A DNA stretch of 12,904 nt from Anaerolineales bacterium (GTDB lineage Bacteria > Chloroflexota > Anaerolineae > Anaerolineales > UBA4823), in assembly GCA_020853835.1 (NCBI GenBank), contig JADYYC010000001.1, positions 1 to 12,904 of the forward strand, given 5' to 3'. Numbering within the stretch: position 1 is the first letter of the stretch; each line of letters begins with the position of its first letter. The notes under the pieces were generated by a model. It was not told where the DNA came from. It was given only the letters and a program-made list of their open reading frames with translations, and made no database searches. Position numbers and translations under genes: made by a program. This document shows, piece by piece, positions 1 through 8,186 of the stretch.

Positions 1-2
1 TG

Positions 3-1607
3 GACCGCTTTATGGGCCAGAGCGATTACGAGCGCGTCCTGACCGAGATGCGCCTCAAGAACGGCATGCTCTTTCCGATCCCGGTCACGCTCCCGCTGGA
101 TGAAGCCGCCCTGCCCAAGTGGGGCGAGGCGATCACGCTGAGCGATGCGCGCAACAACACCCTGGCGATCATGCAGATCGAGGAGATTTATCACTACGAC
201 CCCATGCGCGAGGCCCGGCTGGTGCTGGGCACCACCGACCCCAAGCACCCGCTCGTCTCCGAGATGGTGCGCTGGGGCAAGGTGTATGTCACCGGCGAGC
301 TCAAGGTGATCAACCTGCCGGTCTATTACGATTTCGTCGACCTGCGCCGCACGCCCGCCGAAGTGCGCATGCACCTCGAGAAGATGGGCAACCACAACGT
401 GGTCGCCTTCCAGACTCGCAACCCGATGCACCGCATTCATGAAGAGCTGACGAAGCGCGCCGCAGAGGCGATCGGCGGCAGCCTGCTGATCCACCCGGTG
501 GTGGGCATGACCAAGCCCGGCGACGTGGATCACTTCACGCGCGTGCGCGTCTACCGCGCTTTGACCGAGAACTATTACGATTCAAAGCGCACCCTGTTGA
601 GTCTGTTCCCGCTGGCGATGCGCATGGCTGGCCCGCGCGAGGCGGTCTGGCACGCGATCATCCGCCGCAACTACGGCGCCAACCACCTGATCATCGGCCG
701 CGACCATGCCGGTCCGGGGATCGACAGCCAGGGCAGGCCCTTCTACGGCCCCTATGAAGCTCAAACCATGATCACCCAGTACGCGGACGAGATCGGCGTC
801 CAGCCGGTGGAGTTCAAGGAGCTGGTTTATCTCTCGGATGAAGAGCGTTACGAGGAAGTGAACAAGACCCCCGAAGGCGCCAACATCTTTTCTATTTCGG
901 GCACCCAGGTGCGCAACGATTATCTTGCCAAGGGCCGGCTGCTGCCCGAATGGTTCACCCGCCGCGAGACGGCGGAAATCTTGCAGCAGATGTACCCCGC
1001 CCGGAACAAACAGGGCTTTGTGATCTGGTTCACCGGGTTGAGCGGTTCGGGGAAATCGACCACCGCGGAGATCCTGACCTCGCTGCTCCTCGAACGCGGC
1101 CGCCAGATCACCCTGTTGGACGGCGACGTCGTGCGCACCCACCTCTCCAAGGGCCTGGGGTTCTCGCGCGAAGACCGGGATACCAACATCCTGCGCATCG
1201 GTTTTGTGGCTGGCGAGATCGCCCGCCACGGCGGAGCGGTGATCTGCGCCGCCATCAGTCCCTACCGCGCCACCCGTAACGAAGCCCGCCGCATGGCCGG
1301 CGAGAATTTCATCGAGGTCTTTGTCGACACGCCGATCGAAGTCTGCGAAGAGCGCGATGTCAAGGGCCTGTACGCCCGCGCCCGCCGGGGCCAGATCACC
1401 GGCTTTACCGGCGTGGACGATCCCTACGAAGAACCCGTCAATCCCGAGATCACGCTCGACACGGTCAACAACGACGCCGCTGCCAATGCGCAGAAAATTA
1501 TCGCTTTTCTGGAAGAGCAAGGGCTGATCCAAATGGACGGGCGCCACGCACATGCCGAAGCGCCCGAGGCTGAGTTCGTCAGCGAAGAGCCCGTCAAAGC
1601 GCTCTGA
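3..1607 (+). CDS. Bifunctional ATP sulfurylase / APS kinase (5' truncated)
   Basis: Makes PAPS in two cytosolic steps: sulfate plus ATP gives APS, which is then 3'-phosphorylated. The frame is open to the left edge, and the visible N-terminus already matches the interior of ATP sulfurylases, so the first ATG at position 12 is probably internal and some tens of residues are missing. Counting from that Met, the sulfurylase part (about 1-325) shows the HxxH motif NPMHRIHE (137-144), GRDHAGPG (229-236) and SGTQVR. The APS kinase part (about 335-510) shows the P-loop GLSGSGKS (342-349), DGDVVR and AAISPYRATRNEARR. An acidic tail of about 20 residues ends the protein. The Sat-CysC domain order is a known fusion. 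PAPS is the donor for sulfotransferases, and one lies at the far end of the same gene run, so a role in glycan sulfation is likely as well as or instead of general sulfur assimilation. Confidence 0.95.
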   Translation, partial: DRFMGQSDYERVLTEMRLKNGMLFPIPVTLPLDEAALPKWGEAITLSDARNNTLAIMQIEEIYHYDPMREARLVLGTTDPKHPLVSEMVRWGKVYVTGELKVINLPVYYDFVDLRRTPAEVRMHLEKMGNHNVVAFQTRNPMHRIHEELTKRAAEAIGGSLLIHPVVGMTKPGDVDHFTRVRVYRALTENYYDSKRTLLSLFPLAMRMAGPREAVWHAIIRRNYGANHLIIGRDHAGPGIDSQGRPFYGPYEAQTMITQYADEIGVQPVEFKELVYLSDEERYEEVNKTPEGANIFSISGTQVRNDYLAKGRLLPEWFTRRETAEILQQMYPARNKQGFVIWFTGLSGSGKSTTAEILTSLLLERGRQITLLDGDVVRTHLSKGLGFSREDRDTNILRIGFVAGEIARHGGAVICAAISPYRATRNEARRMAGENFIEVFVDTPIEVCEERDVKGLYARARRGQITGFTGVDDPYEEPVNPEITLDTVNNDAAANAQKIIAFLEEQGLIQMDGRHAHAEAPEAEFVSEEPVKAL

Positions 1608-1623
1608 AATGGACTATCCGAAC

Positions 1624-1663
1624 GCCAGGCAGAAGCGCAGCTTTTTTCCCGCGGCTGCCTGGC
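1624..1663 (+). repeat. Perfect 9-bp inverted repeat (hairpin) in the intergenic spacer
   Basis: GCCAGGCAG (1624-1632) and CTGCCTGGC (1655-1663) are exact reverse complements, separated by 22 bases. Inside, CGC (1636-1638) can pair with GCG (1651-1653), leaving a loop that holds a run of six T. It lies in the 66-base spacer between the PAPS synthase and the dehydrogenase. No T-tract follows the right arm, so it is not a canonical intrinsic terminator. A transcript-processing or stability hairpin, or a protein site, is possible. The role is unknown. Confidence 0.6.
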
Positions 1664-1673
1664 TCTATTAATC

Positions 1674-2513
1674 ATGACAAACAGCGCAGTTTCGGCTTCT
1701 TTGCCGGATCTTTTTAGCCTGAATGGGCGCGTGGCCGTTGTCACGGGCGGCGCGGGGCTGCTCGGCGCCGAATTTTGCCGCACGCTGGCCCAGGCCGGCG
1801 CGGCCGTCGTCGTGGCGGATCTGAACGCCGCCGCCGCGGGTTTGCTCGCAGACCAGCTTACGGAGGACGGCCTGCAAGCGGCTGCCAGCGCGCTGGACGT
1901 CACCGAGCCGGGCTCTGTCCAGGCGATGGTGGACGCCACATTATCCAAATTTGGCCGCCTGGATGTGCTCGTCAACAGCGCCGCGCTCGACCCGAAGTTC
2001 GACCCCGAGCACGCACAGCGCGCCTCGGGCGCGTTCGAGGACTTCCCACTGGAGGCCTGGGAGCAAGCCTTGCAGGTAAACCTGACCGGCGCTTTCCTGT
2101 GCTGTCAGGCCGTTGCCGGACCAATGCTGGAGCAAGGCAGCGGCGTGATCATAAATATCTCCTCGATATACGGCCTGGTCGGCCCCGACCAGCGCCTCTA
2201 CCAGCGCCCCGGACAGCCGCCGCGCTACAAACCGGTCTACTACAGCGTCACCAAAGCCGCCATACTTGGGCTGACGCAATACCTGGCGGCCTATTACGCG
2301 GGGAAGAACATCCGCGTGAACGCCCTCACCCCCGGCGGGGTTTATCACGGTCACGATGATCAATTCACGCAGGCTTACTCGGCCCGGGCAGTGCTGGGAC
2401 GCATGGCGGACAAAGGTGAGATGAACGGCGCGCTGCTCTTCCTGGCTTCCGACGCCTCGGCCTATATGACCGGCGCAAACCTTGTCGTCGACGGCGGCTG
2501 GACGGCCTGGTAA
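1674..2513 (+). CDS. SDR-family oxidoreductase, PtmA-like (nonulosonate locus)
   Basis: NAD(P)-dependent short-chain dehydrogenase/reductase of 279 residues. The Rossmann motif TGGAGLLG is at 24-31, a divergent NNAG-type motif (VNSAA) follows, and the catalytic set is Ser163/164 with Tyr190 and Lys194 (YSVTK). About 26 residues separate the Ser and the Tyr, roughly twice the usual gap. The inserted segment after SSIYG, with the pattern GxDxRxYxR, resembles the PtmA-type SDRs found in flagellin legionaminic acid loci (family knowledge). The C-terminus has the usual SDR ending, LVVDGGW. The gene sits 33 bases upstream of the CMP-nonulosonate synthetase, matching the ptmA-ptmB pairing. PtmA has been linked to supplying amino-sugar precursor for legionaminic acid; the substrate here is inferred. 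No strong Shine-Dalgarno is visible before the ATG, but family alignment supports this start. Confidence 0.85.
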   Translation: MTNSAVSASLPDLFSLNGRVAVVTGGAGLLGAEFCRTLAQAGAAVVVADLNAAAAGLLADQLTEDGLQAAASALDVTEPGSVQAMVDATLSKFGRLDVLVNSAALDPKFDPEHAQRASGAFEDFPLEAWEQALQVNLTGAFLCCQAVAGPMLEQGSGVIINISSIYGLVGPDQRLYQRPGQPPRYKPVYYSVTKAAILGLTQYLAAYYAGKNIRVNALTPGGVYHGHDDQFTQAYSARAVLGRMADKGEMNGALLFLASDASAYMTGANLVVDGGWTAW

Positions 2514-2537
2514 CCTGACCCGCCTGTCAACTGCCTT

Positions 2538-2542
2538 CGGAG
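2538..2542 (+). promoter_or_regulatory. Ribosome binding site for the cytidylyltransferase
   Basis: CGGAG lies 4 bases before the ATG at 2547 and 7 bases before a second in-frame ATG at 2550. The spacing favours 2550, although the two starts differ by only one residue. Confidence 0.55.
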
Positions 2543-2546
2543 AACG

Positions 2547-3311
2547 ATGATGACCCAGGTGCTTGCCCTGATCCCGGCACGAGGCGGATCAAAGAGCATA
2601 CCGCGCAAGAACATCCGCCAGTTCGCCGGCTACCCGCTGATCGCCTACAGCATTGCCGCCGGGCTGGCTGCCGAGACGGTCACGCGCCTGATCGTCTCCA
2701 CCGACGACGAAGAGATCGCCGGGGTGGCGCGCCGCTACGGGGCCGAGACGCCCTTCCTGCGGCCCGCCGGCCTGGCCGAGGACGACACCCTGGATCTGCC
2801 GGTATTCCAACACGCCCTGGGCTGGCTGGCGGAGCACGAAGCCTATCGCCCCGAAATCGTCGTCCAGCTTCGCCCCACCTCCCCGCTCCGGCGCGCCTGG
2901 CACATCGACCAGGCCGTTTACCGGCTGTTGGAACACCCCGAAGCCGATGCGGTCCGTACCGTCTGCGTGCCCTTCCAAAATCCGTTCAAAATGTGGCAAA
3001 TCGGGCCCGACGGTCTGATGCGCCCGCTCATGCAGAGCGAAAACCAGGAGCCCTACAACATGCCCCGCCAGCTTCTGCCGGAGGTTTACTGGCAAACCGG
3101 CTACGTGGACGCCGCCTGGAGTGATACCATTATAAGCAAAGGTTCGATGACCGGCGGTGCGATACTCCCGCTTGTGATCCCCCCTGAAGACTGGATCGAC
3201 ATTGATTCGCCCGATGACTGGCGCAGGGCTGAGCGCCTGCTCGAAAGCGGCGAGCTCTCATTCGATGACCTGGGTTACCAGGTGTTGGAAAAAACACAAC
3301 CGGCAGGATAG
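2547..3311 (+). CDS. CMP-nonulosonic acid cytidylyltransferase (NeuA/PtmB/LegF family)
   Basis: Activates a nonulosonic acid (sialic, legionaminic or pseudaminic type) with CTP to the CMP-sugar in the cytosol. The 254-residue protein carries the nucleotide-binding motif IPARGGSKSIPRKNI (9-23), the RPTSPLR motif (109-115), and the conserved late segment QTGYVDAAW followed by DIDSPDDW near the C-terminus. Length and motifs fit single-domain acylneuraminate cytidylyltransferases. It lies between the PtmA-like SDR and the NeuB-type synthase, the partner that makes its substrate; its stop codon is part of the next gene's ribosome binding site. The sequence alone does not tell which nonulosonate is used. 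The PtmA-like neighbour points towards a legionaminic-type sugar, which is inference. Confidence 0.93.
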   Translation: MMTQVLALIPARGGSKSIPRKNIRQFAGYPLIAYSIAAGLAAETVTRLIVSTDDEEIAGVARRYGAETPFLRPAGLAEDDTLDLPVFQHALGWLAEHEAYRPEIVVQLRPTSPLRRAWHIDQAVYRLLEHPEADAVRTVCVPFQNPFKMWQIGPDGLMRPLMQSENQEPYNMPRQLLPEVYWQTGYVDAAWSDTIISKGSMTGGAILPLVIPPEDWIDIDSPDDWRRAERLLESGELSFDDLGYQVLEKTQPAG

Positions 3312-3315
3312 GAGG
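3310..3315 (+). promoter_or_regulatory. Strong ribosome binding site for the NeuB fusion
   Basis: A full AGGAGG overlaps the upstream stop codon (TAG 3309-3311) and sits 7 bases before the ATG at 3323. It fixes that start and couples the two genes. Confidence 0.75.
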
Positions 3316-3322
3316 CTATTTC

Positions 3323-5245
3323 ATGCCTGTGATCAAGATTGGCGATCGATGGATCGGCGACGGACACCCCACGTATATCATTGCCGAGATCGGGGTGAAC
3401 CACAACGGTTTCCTCGATCTGGCGCTCAAGCTTATCGATGTGGCTGTGGACGCCGGGGTGGATGCGGTCAAATTCCAAAAGCGCAGTCTGGATAAGCTTT
3501 ATGCCAGGAAATATCTGGACAATGCCAATTCCGGCGAAAAAACCTTGCGTTACATGCTCCCCATTTTGCAGCAGGTCGAGCTCTCGGACGAAGCCTATCA
3601 CACCATTGTGGAATACTGCCGCAGGAAAGGGGTCACTTTTCTGTGCTCGGCGTTTGACATCGAGAGCGCGGATTTCCTCGAGAACCTGGGCATCCCGGCC
3701 TACAAAGTGGCCTCCGCGGACCTGACCAACCTGCCTTTGCTGGATCACCTGGTAAGCAAGCGCAAGCCGCTCATCCTCTCGACCGGCATGTCGCACATGC
3801 ACGAGGTGGAGACGACGGTTGAGTTCCTGCACGAACGCCAGGCAGAGTTTGCGCTGCTGCACTGCAACAGCACCTACCCGGCTGCCTTCGAGGACATCAA
3901 CCTGCGCTTTATGAACCAGTTACGCCGGTTCGAGGTTCCGGTCGGCTATTCGGGGCACGAGCGCGGCATCGCGGTCTCGACCGTGGCCTCCGCCCTGGGA
4001 GCGAGCATCATCGAGCGGCACCTGACCCTGGATCGCACCATGGACGGGCCCGACCACGCCGCCAGCCTGGAGCCGCAAGGCTTTACCAAAATGGTGCGCG
4101 ACATCCGCCAGGTGGCGCTTGCGCTGGGAACCGGGGAGGAGAAATTCATCTCGCGGGGCGAGATCCTCAACCGCGAGGTGCTGGGCAAGAGCCTGGTCGC
4201 GGCAAGGCACATCGAGCCTGGAGAAACCATCACCGCCAGCATGGTCGCCGTCAAAGGTCCCGCGCTGGGAATCTCCCCCCAGAATTACACCCGGCTGATC
4301 GGGCGGGTCATCGAGCGGATCATCGAAGAAGACGAGCCCTTCCTGGAGCGCGATCTGGGCGTCCATATCTCGCTCGAAAAAGAACACACGCTTCCCATGG
4401 ATTACGGCTTCACGGTCCGCTTTCGGGACTACAAGGAACTGCTCCAATACAACCCACGCCTGCTCGAGTTCCATTTTACCGACCAGGACCTGGACGAGCC
4501 TTATCCAGGCGAGGACTATTCAGAGAATTCGGACCAGCCGCTCAGGCTGGTCGTGCACGCCCCTGAGTTCTGGGAGCGCACCCTGGTGGATTTGTGCACG
4601 GTAGACGAGCGCCAGCGCTGCGCCTCGCGGGCGCTGCTGCAAAAAACGATCGACCTGACCCGCCGCCTCGCGCCCTTTTTCGTCGGGACGCCCAAGGTTG
4701 TGATCCACCCCGGGGCAATGAGCCTGGATCACCCCATCCAGGAAACGGGGCCGCTCTACGAAAACCTGCACCGCTCGATCACCGAGCTGGACGCAGAAGG
4801 CGTCGAACTGCTCCTGGAAAACCTTCCGCCGCACCCGTGGTACTTTGGCGGGCAGTGGCTGACCAACGCGTTTATGGATGCCTACGAGATTCGCGATTTC
4901 ATTGAACCGCGCGGCCTCAAGTTCTGTTACGATTCATCTCATCACAAACTGTATTGCAATTGGGCGCACGTGGACTTTTACGAACAGGTACAAGTCCTGC
5001 TGCCCTACATCGGACACCTGCACCTGGCCGACGCGGCCGGGTTGGATGGCGAAGGCCTGCAGATCGGGGAAGGCGCGATCGATTGGGTCCACTTCTTCCG
5101 CGTCCTCGGTGAATATCATGGTACGATGATCCCCGAAATCTGGCGCGGCCACCAGCGCCAGGGCGAAGGCTTTTTGATCGCCATCCAGCGCCTCTCCGAA
5201 GCCTATTTTGCCAGCCAGGCGGTTCCACAGCAGATGATCAAATAA
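3323..5245 (+). CDS. NeuB-type nonulosonate synthase fused to a sugar-phosphate isomerase/epimerase TIM barrel
   Basis: A 640-residue, three-part protein. Residues 1-285 are the NeuB catalytic barrel, which condenses PEP with a six-carbon N-acyl amino sugar to give a nonulosonic acid. They show AEIGVNHNG (21-29), VKFQ, STGMS (153-157), CNSTYP (181-186), GYSGHERG (208-215) and DGPDHAASL (241-249). Residues about 288-347 are the SAF (antifreeze-like) domain that closes the active site in this family, which normally ends here at about 345 residues. Residues about 358-628 form a second barrel of the xylose isomerase-like/AP endonuclease 2 type, with likely metal ligands Glu499 (LLLEN), Asp537 (CYDSSHH), His565/567 (HLHLAD) and Glu605. 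The second barrel may supply or edit the sugar substrate, for example as an epimerase; that is inference. The gene has a strong ribosome binding site and sits beside the cytidylyltransferase. Confidence 0.92.
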   Translation: MPVIKIGDRWIGDGHPTYIIAEIGVNHNGFLDLALKLIDVAVDAGVDAVKFQKRSLDKLYARKYLDNANSGEKTLRYMLPILQQVELSDEAYHTIVEYCRRKGVTFLCSAFDIESADFLENLGIPAYKVASADLTNLPLLDHLVSKRKPLILSTGMSHMHEVETTVEFLHERQAEFALLHCNSTYPAAFEDINLRFMNQLRRFEVPVGYSGHERGIAVSTVASALGASIIERHLTLDRTMDGPDHAASLEPQGFTKMVRDIRQVALALGTGEEKFISRGEILNREVLGKSLVAARHIEPGETITASMVAVKGPALGISPQNYTRLIGRVIERIIEEDEPFLERDLGVHISLEKEHTLPMDYGFTVRFRDYKELLQYNPRLLEFHFTDQDLDEPYPGEDYSENSDQPLRLVVHAPEFWERTLVDLCTVDERQRCASRALLQKTIDLTRRLAPFFVGTPKVVIHPGAMSLDHPIQETGPLYENLHRSITELDAEGVELLLENLPPHPWYFGGQWLTNAFMDAYEIRDFIEPRGLKFCYDSSHHKLYCNWAHVDFYEQVQVLLPYIGHLHLADAAGLDGEGLQIGEGAIDWVHFFRVLGEYHGTMIPEIWRGHQRQGEGFLIAIQRLSEAYFASQAVPQQMIK

Positions 5246-5269
5246 AGATACCGGTTTACAACAAGACTT

Positions 5270-6955
5270 ATGCCCCAGACCAATCTGCGCACACGACTAT
5301 CAGAATGGGGGAACCATTTGAGGGTGATCAACCTGGCGCGCCAGGTGGCAAAACATTCGCCGCGCGCCTCCGCCCAGGAACCCGTGGTGTTCTTCAACGC
5401 CTCATCCCGCATCACCGGCCTCAGCCAGAATGCCGCTTTTTCGCTCCTGGCGAGCTGGGGGCTGCGGTTGGCAGGCGTGCCCGTGCAGCACTTCGTTTGC
5501 AGCCACGGGATGAGCCACTGCGTGTTGGGGACCAACCGGGAGGATTTCTACAAACCGCCGCCCTGCCGGGCCTGCATCCGCCAGTCCCGCCGCATCCACC
5601 ACGGCGCCGACGCCCATTGGTTCAAATACACCCCCGACCCCGACCTGACTGCGGCGATCAAAGACCTCAACGTCGACGAGCTGAGTGTGTTTGAATACGG
5701 AAAGATCAAAGGCTCGCTCGTCACGCCCGGGCTGACGATCCCGCTGGGTAAGCTGGTCGTTCCTTCGATCCGCTGGGCGCTGCGGCGTTATACCCTTCCG
5801 GATAACGAGGTCACGCGCTACCTGCTGCGGGAATACATCCTGTCTGCTTACAACGTCGCCCAGGAATTTTCAGCCTTTCTGGACAAGGTCAAACCTGCCA
5901 CGGCGGTCATCTTCAACGGCATGATGTACCCGGAGGCGATCGCGCGCTGGATTGCCGCGGCGCGCGGCCTGCGCGTGATCACCTATGAGGTCGGTTTTCA
6001 ACGCTTCTCCGCCTTCTTCACTGAGGGCGAAGCCACCGCATACCCGATCACCATTCCAAACGACTTCAACCTGACGCCTGCCCAGACGGAGCGGCTCGAC
6101 CAGTACCTCGAGCGCCGTTTCGAGGGCCAGTTCACCATGGCCGGCATCCGCTTCTGGCCCGAGATGCGCAGCCTGGATCAGACTTTTCTCGAAAAATCGG
6201 GGCAGTTCCGCCAGATCGTCCCCGTCTTCACCAACGTAATCTACGACACAAGCCAGACGCACGCCAACACGCTCTTTGCGAACATGTTCGACTGGCTGGA
6301 TGCGCTGCACGAGGTCATCCGCCGCCGGCCGGAGACCCTGTTCGTGATCCGCGCCCACCCCGACGAGATGCGCCCCGGCACCGCCAAGCAGAGCCGGGAA
6401 AGCGTGCGTGAATGGGTCGCGCAGACCCACATCGACCGCTTGCCAAACGTCGTGTTCATCGACTCGCAGGAATACCTCAGTTCGTACGAATTGATCCAGC
6501 GCTCGAAGTTCGTCCTGATCTATAACTCCTCAATCGGGCTGGAGGCGACCCTGCTCAACACGCCGGTGCTCTGCGCTGGCAAGGCGCGCTACACTCAGTA
6601 TCCGATCGTCTTTTTCCCGCAGAACCGGGCTGAATATGATGCGACCCTGGACAAATTCCTGGACGAGCAGGAGATTGAAATCCCGCCGGAATTCGGAGAA
6701 AACGCCCGCCGCTTCCTGTACTGCCAGCTCTTCCGGTCATCGCTGAGCTTCGAAGACTATCTCAAGGACGGCTATCGCAAGGGATATGTCCAGCTCCAGC
6801 CGTTTTCCTGGCGGGACCTGCTGCCCGAAAATTCGCCCACCATCCAGATTCTGCTGGATGGCATAACCGGCAAGGATTTGAGCCTGTCAATCAGGCTGCG
6901 CACCAACGAGAACGAGGAAAACCAAAACACACCCTTCTTACTGGAGGACGCTTGA
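5270..6955 (+). CDS. Capsule/surface polysaccharide glycosyltransferase-like protein
   Basis: A 561-residue soluble protein with no signal peptide or membrane segment visible. The C-terminal half looks like the capsule-synthesis (KpsS/KpsC-like, Kdo transferase-type) GT-B fold: VFTNVIYDTSQTHANTLF (319-336), VIRAHPDE (359-366), and the donor-site-like stretch YNSSIGLEATLLNTPVLCAG (418-437). The N-terminal half has NASSRITGLSQN (43-54) and a Cys/His-rich patch (Cys77, His79, His83, Cys84, Cys99, Cys102) that could bind a metal. KpsS-type enzymes use CMP-activated keto-sugar acids, so a role in transferring the CMP-nonulosonate made by the two upstream genes is reasonable, though inferred. The start has no clear Shine-Dalgarno; no better in-frame start is obvious. 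The stop overlaps the next gene by 4 bases. Confidence 0.72.
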   Translation: MPQTNLRTRLSEWGNHLRVINLARQVAKHSPRASAQEPVVFFNASSRITGLSQNAAFSLLASWGLRLAGVPVQHFVCSHGMSHCVLGTNREDFYKPPPCRACIRQSRRIHHGADAHWFKYTPDPDLTAAIKDLNVDELSVFEYGKIKGSLVTPGLTIPLGKLVVPSIRWALRRYTLPDNEVTRYLLREYILSAYNVAQEFSAFLDKVKPATAVIFNGMMYPEAIARWIAAARGLRVITYEVGFQRFSAFFTEGEATAYPITIPNDFNLTPAQTERLDQYLERRFEGQFTMAGIRFWPEMRSLDQTFLEKSGQFRQIVPVFTNVIYDTSQTHANTLFANMFDWLDALHEVIRRRPETLFVIRAHPDEMRPGTAKQSRESVREWVAQTHIDRLPNVVFIDSQEYLSSYELIQRSKFVLIYNSSIGLEATLLNTPVLCAGKARYTQYPIVFFPQNRAEYDATLDKFLDEQEIEIPPEFGENARRFLYCQLFRSSLSFEDYLKDGYRKGYVQLQPFSWRDLLPENSPTIQILLDGITGKDLSLSIRLRTNENEENQNTPFLLEDA

Positions 6956-7932
6956 ACCCGGGGGCTGCCCTGGCTGAGCCGGCCCGAGGATCGGCAACCG
7001 ACTTTGCTCAACCGCCAGTCTCGCCACAGGAAACCATAGAACTGCTCTCGGTTTCTTTGCTGGACGAGCACCGCGCGCTGGTGGAAGAGCTCAAGGCAAT
7101 GGCCCGGTCGCTGCGCATCGAGTTGGGCTGGCACTACCTGCTGGACCTGGCGTGGACGATCCACCACCTTGGCCCGGTCGAGGGCAAGACGGTCCTGGAA
7201 GCCGGAGCGGGGACGGGGTTATTGCAGTGGTTTTTAGCCCGGTCGGGCGCACAGGTGATGAGCGTCGACCGGCTCGACCGCGCCGCGCTCCCCATGCGCT
7301 TGCGCAACCGCTTCCACGTGCGCGGCCTGCGCCCCTCAGACCTGCACCCCGGCTGGCGGTCGCTCGCCCGCGATTTCACCCGCCCGCTGCCCGGTCCGTT
7401 TTACCGCCGCTGGGCTTCCGGGGCGCTGGCGTTCGGGCGTGATCTCGCCAGCTACGTTCCCGCTAACCGCAGCCCTGGATCGGTCGTGCTGTATAACCAG
7501 GACCTCAAGCGCCTGGACGACATCCCCGATAACGCGCTGGACGCGGCGGTCGCCATCTCGGCCCTGGAGCACAACGCCCCGGAAGACCTGGAGCTGGTGG
7601 TGCAGGAGATCCTGCGCGTGCTGCGGCCCGGCGGGATGTTGATCGCCACCCTCACCGCAGGGCGCGACCAGGATTGGTGGCACTCCGCCTCCGCCGGGTG
7701 GTGCTACACAGACGTGACTTTGCGCCGGCTGTTTGACCTGCCCGAGCAAACTCCCTCAAATTACGCCCGTTACGACGAATTCCTGGCGGCATTGAAGGAC
7801 TGCGCCGAACTGCGAGATAACCTGGCCCGTTTCTACCGCCATTCGCAAGACAAAGGCATGCCGGGCGGGGTCTGGAACCCCACGTACCAGCCCGTAGGCG
7901 TCATAAAAATCAAGAAGGCTGTCCCAGTATGA
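6952..7932 (+). CDS. SAM-dependent class I methyltransferase
   Basis: A 326-residue protein with the Rossmann SAM-binding motif VLEAGAGTGLLQW (81-93), the acidic motif II end SVDRLD (104-109), an AISALEHN segment (201-208) and the motif typical of Methyltransf_11 enzymes, VLRPGGMLIATL (223-234). The start proposed is TTG at 6952, in a TTGA overlap with the upstream stop. GGAGGA (6943-6948) lies only 3 bases before it, a tight spacing. The first roughly 45 residues are low in recognisable motifs, and the next in-frame ATG is at about 7099, so the exact start is uncertain. The 3' end overlaps the carrier protein gene by 4 bases (ATGA), indicating translational coupling. The acceptor is unknown: a sugar hydroxyl, a sugar amine, or the amino acid handled by the adjacent carrier system. 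Confidence 0.82.
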   Translation: MNPGAALAEPARGSATDFAQPPVSPQETIELLSVSLLDEHRALVEELKAMARSLRIELGWHYLLDLAWTIHHLGPVEGKTVLEAGAGTGLLQWFLARSGAQVMSVDRLDRAALPMRLRNRFHVRGLRPSDLHPGWRSLARDFTRPLPGPFYRRWASGALAFGRDLASYVPANRSPGSVVLYNQDLKRLDDIPDNALDAAVAISALEHNAPEDLELVVQEILRVLRPGGMLIATLTAGRDQDWWHSASAGWCYTDVTLRRLFDLPEQTPSNYARYDEFLAALKDCAELRDNLARFYRHSQDKGMPGGVWNPTYQPVGVIKIKKAVPV

Positions 7933-8186
7933 ACACACCGGAAGACCAAAACCTGACCCTTCAAGTTCAAAACCTGCTCGCAGAGGCGATTCAAGTCCCG
8001 CTTGAGTTGGTGACCCCCGATCTGGCGTTTGGGGACCTGCCACAATGGGACTCCCTGGGACACATGGAAGTCATGCTCAGGCTCGAAGAACAGTTCGGGA
8101 TCGCCATCGATGCCGACCGGATCGCGCGCCTGATCAGCATTCCGGAGATCTGTCACTTCCTGGAGGAAAATGGACATGGAGATTGA
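7929..8186 (+). CDS. Dedicated acyl/peptidyl carrier protein
   Basis: An 85-residue acidic helical protein of carrier-protein size. The phosphopantetheine attachment motif WDSLGHM places Ser42 at the modification site, followed by the expected helix II/III pattern (MLRLEEQFGI). Its ATG overlaps the methyltransferase stop (ATGA), and its 3' end overlaps the synthetase-like gene, so the three are likely made in step. A GAAGG at 7914-7918 may serve as ribosome binding site. Because it is tied to an amino acid:carrier protein ligase-like gene rather than to fatty acid genes, I infer that it carries an aminoacyl thioester. It needs a phosphopantetheinyl transferase from elsewhere in the genome. 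Confidence 0.92.
   Translation: MNTPEDQNLTLQVQNLLAEAIQVPLELVTPDLAFGDLPQWDSLGHMEVMLRLEEQFGIAIDADRIARLISIPEICHFLEENGHGD
8162..8167 (+). promoter_or_regulatory. Ribosome binding site that decides the ligase start
   Basis: GGAGGA inside the end of the carrier protein gene lies 2 bases before an ATG at 8170 and 8 bases before a second in-frame ATG at 8176. The spacing favours 8176. Confidence 0.65.

Noticed and set aside
582..1553. Long minus-strand open frame (323 codons) opposite the PAPS synthase
   Set aside because: It lies wholly opposite a gene with clear Sat and CysC motifs. Its translation has no recognisable domain, and such antisense frames are expected in GC-rich coding DNA. The same applies to the other minus-strand frames, such as 3275-3862, 5870-6430, 8308-8907, 11077-11919 and 12429-12875.
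7929..8186. Housekeeping fatty acid acyl carrier protein
   Set aside because: No fatty acid synthesis genes are near, and both its ends overlap the modification genes, which fits a dedicated carrier.
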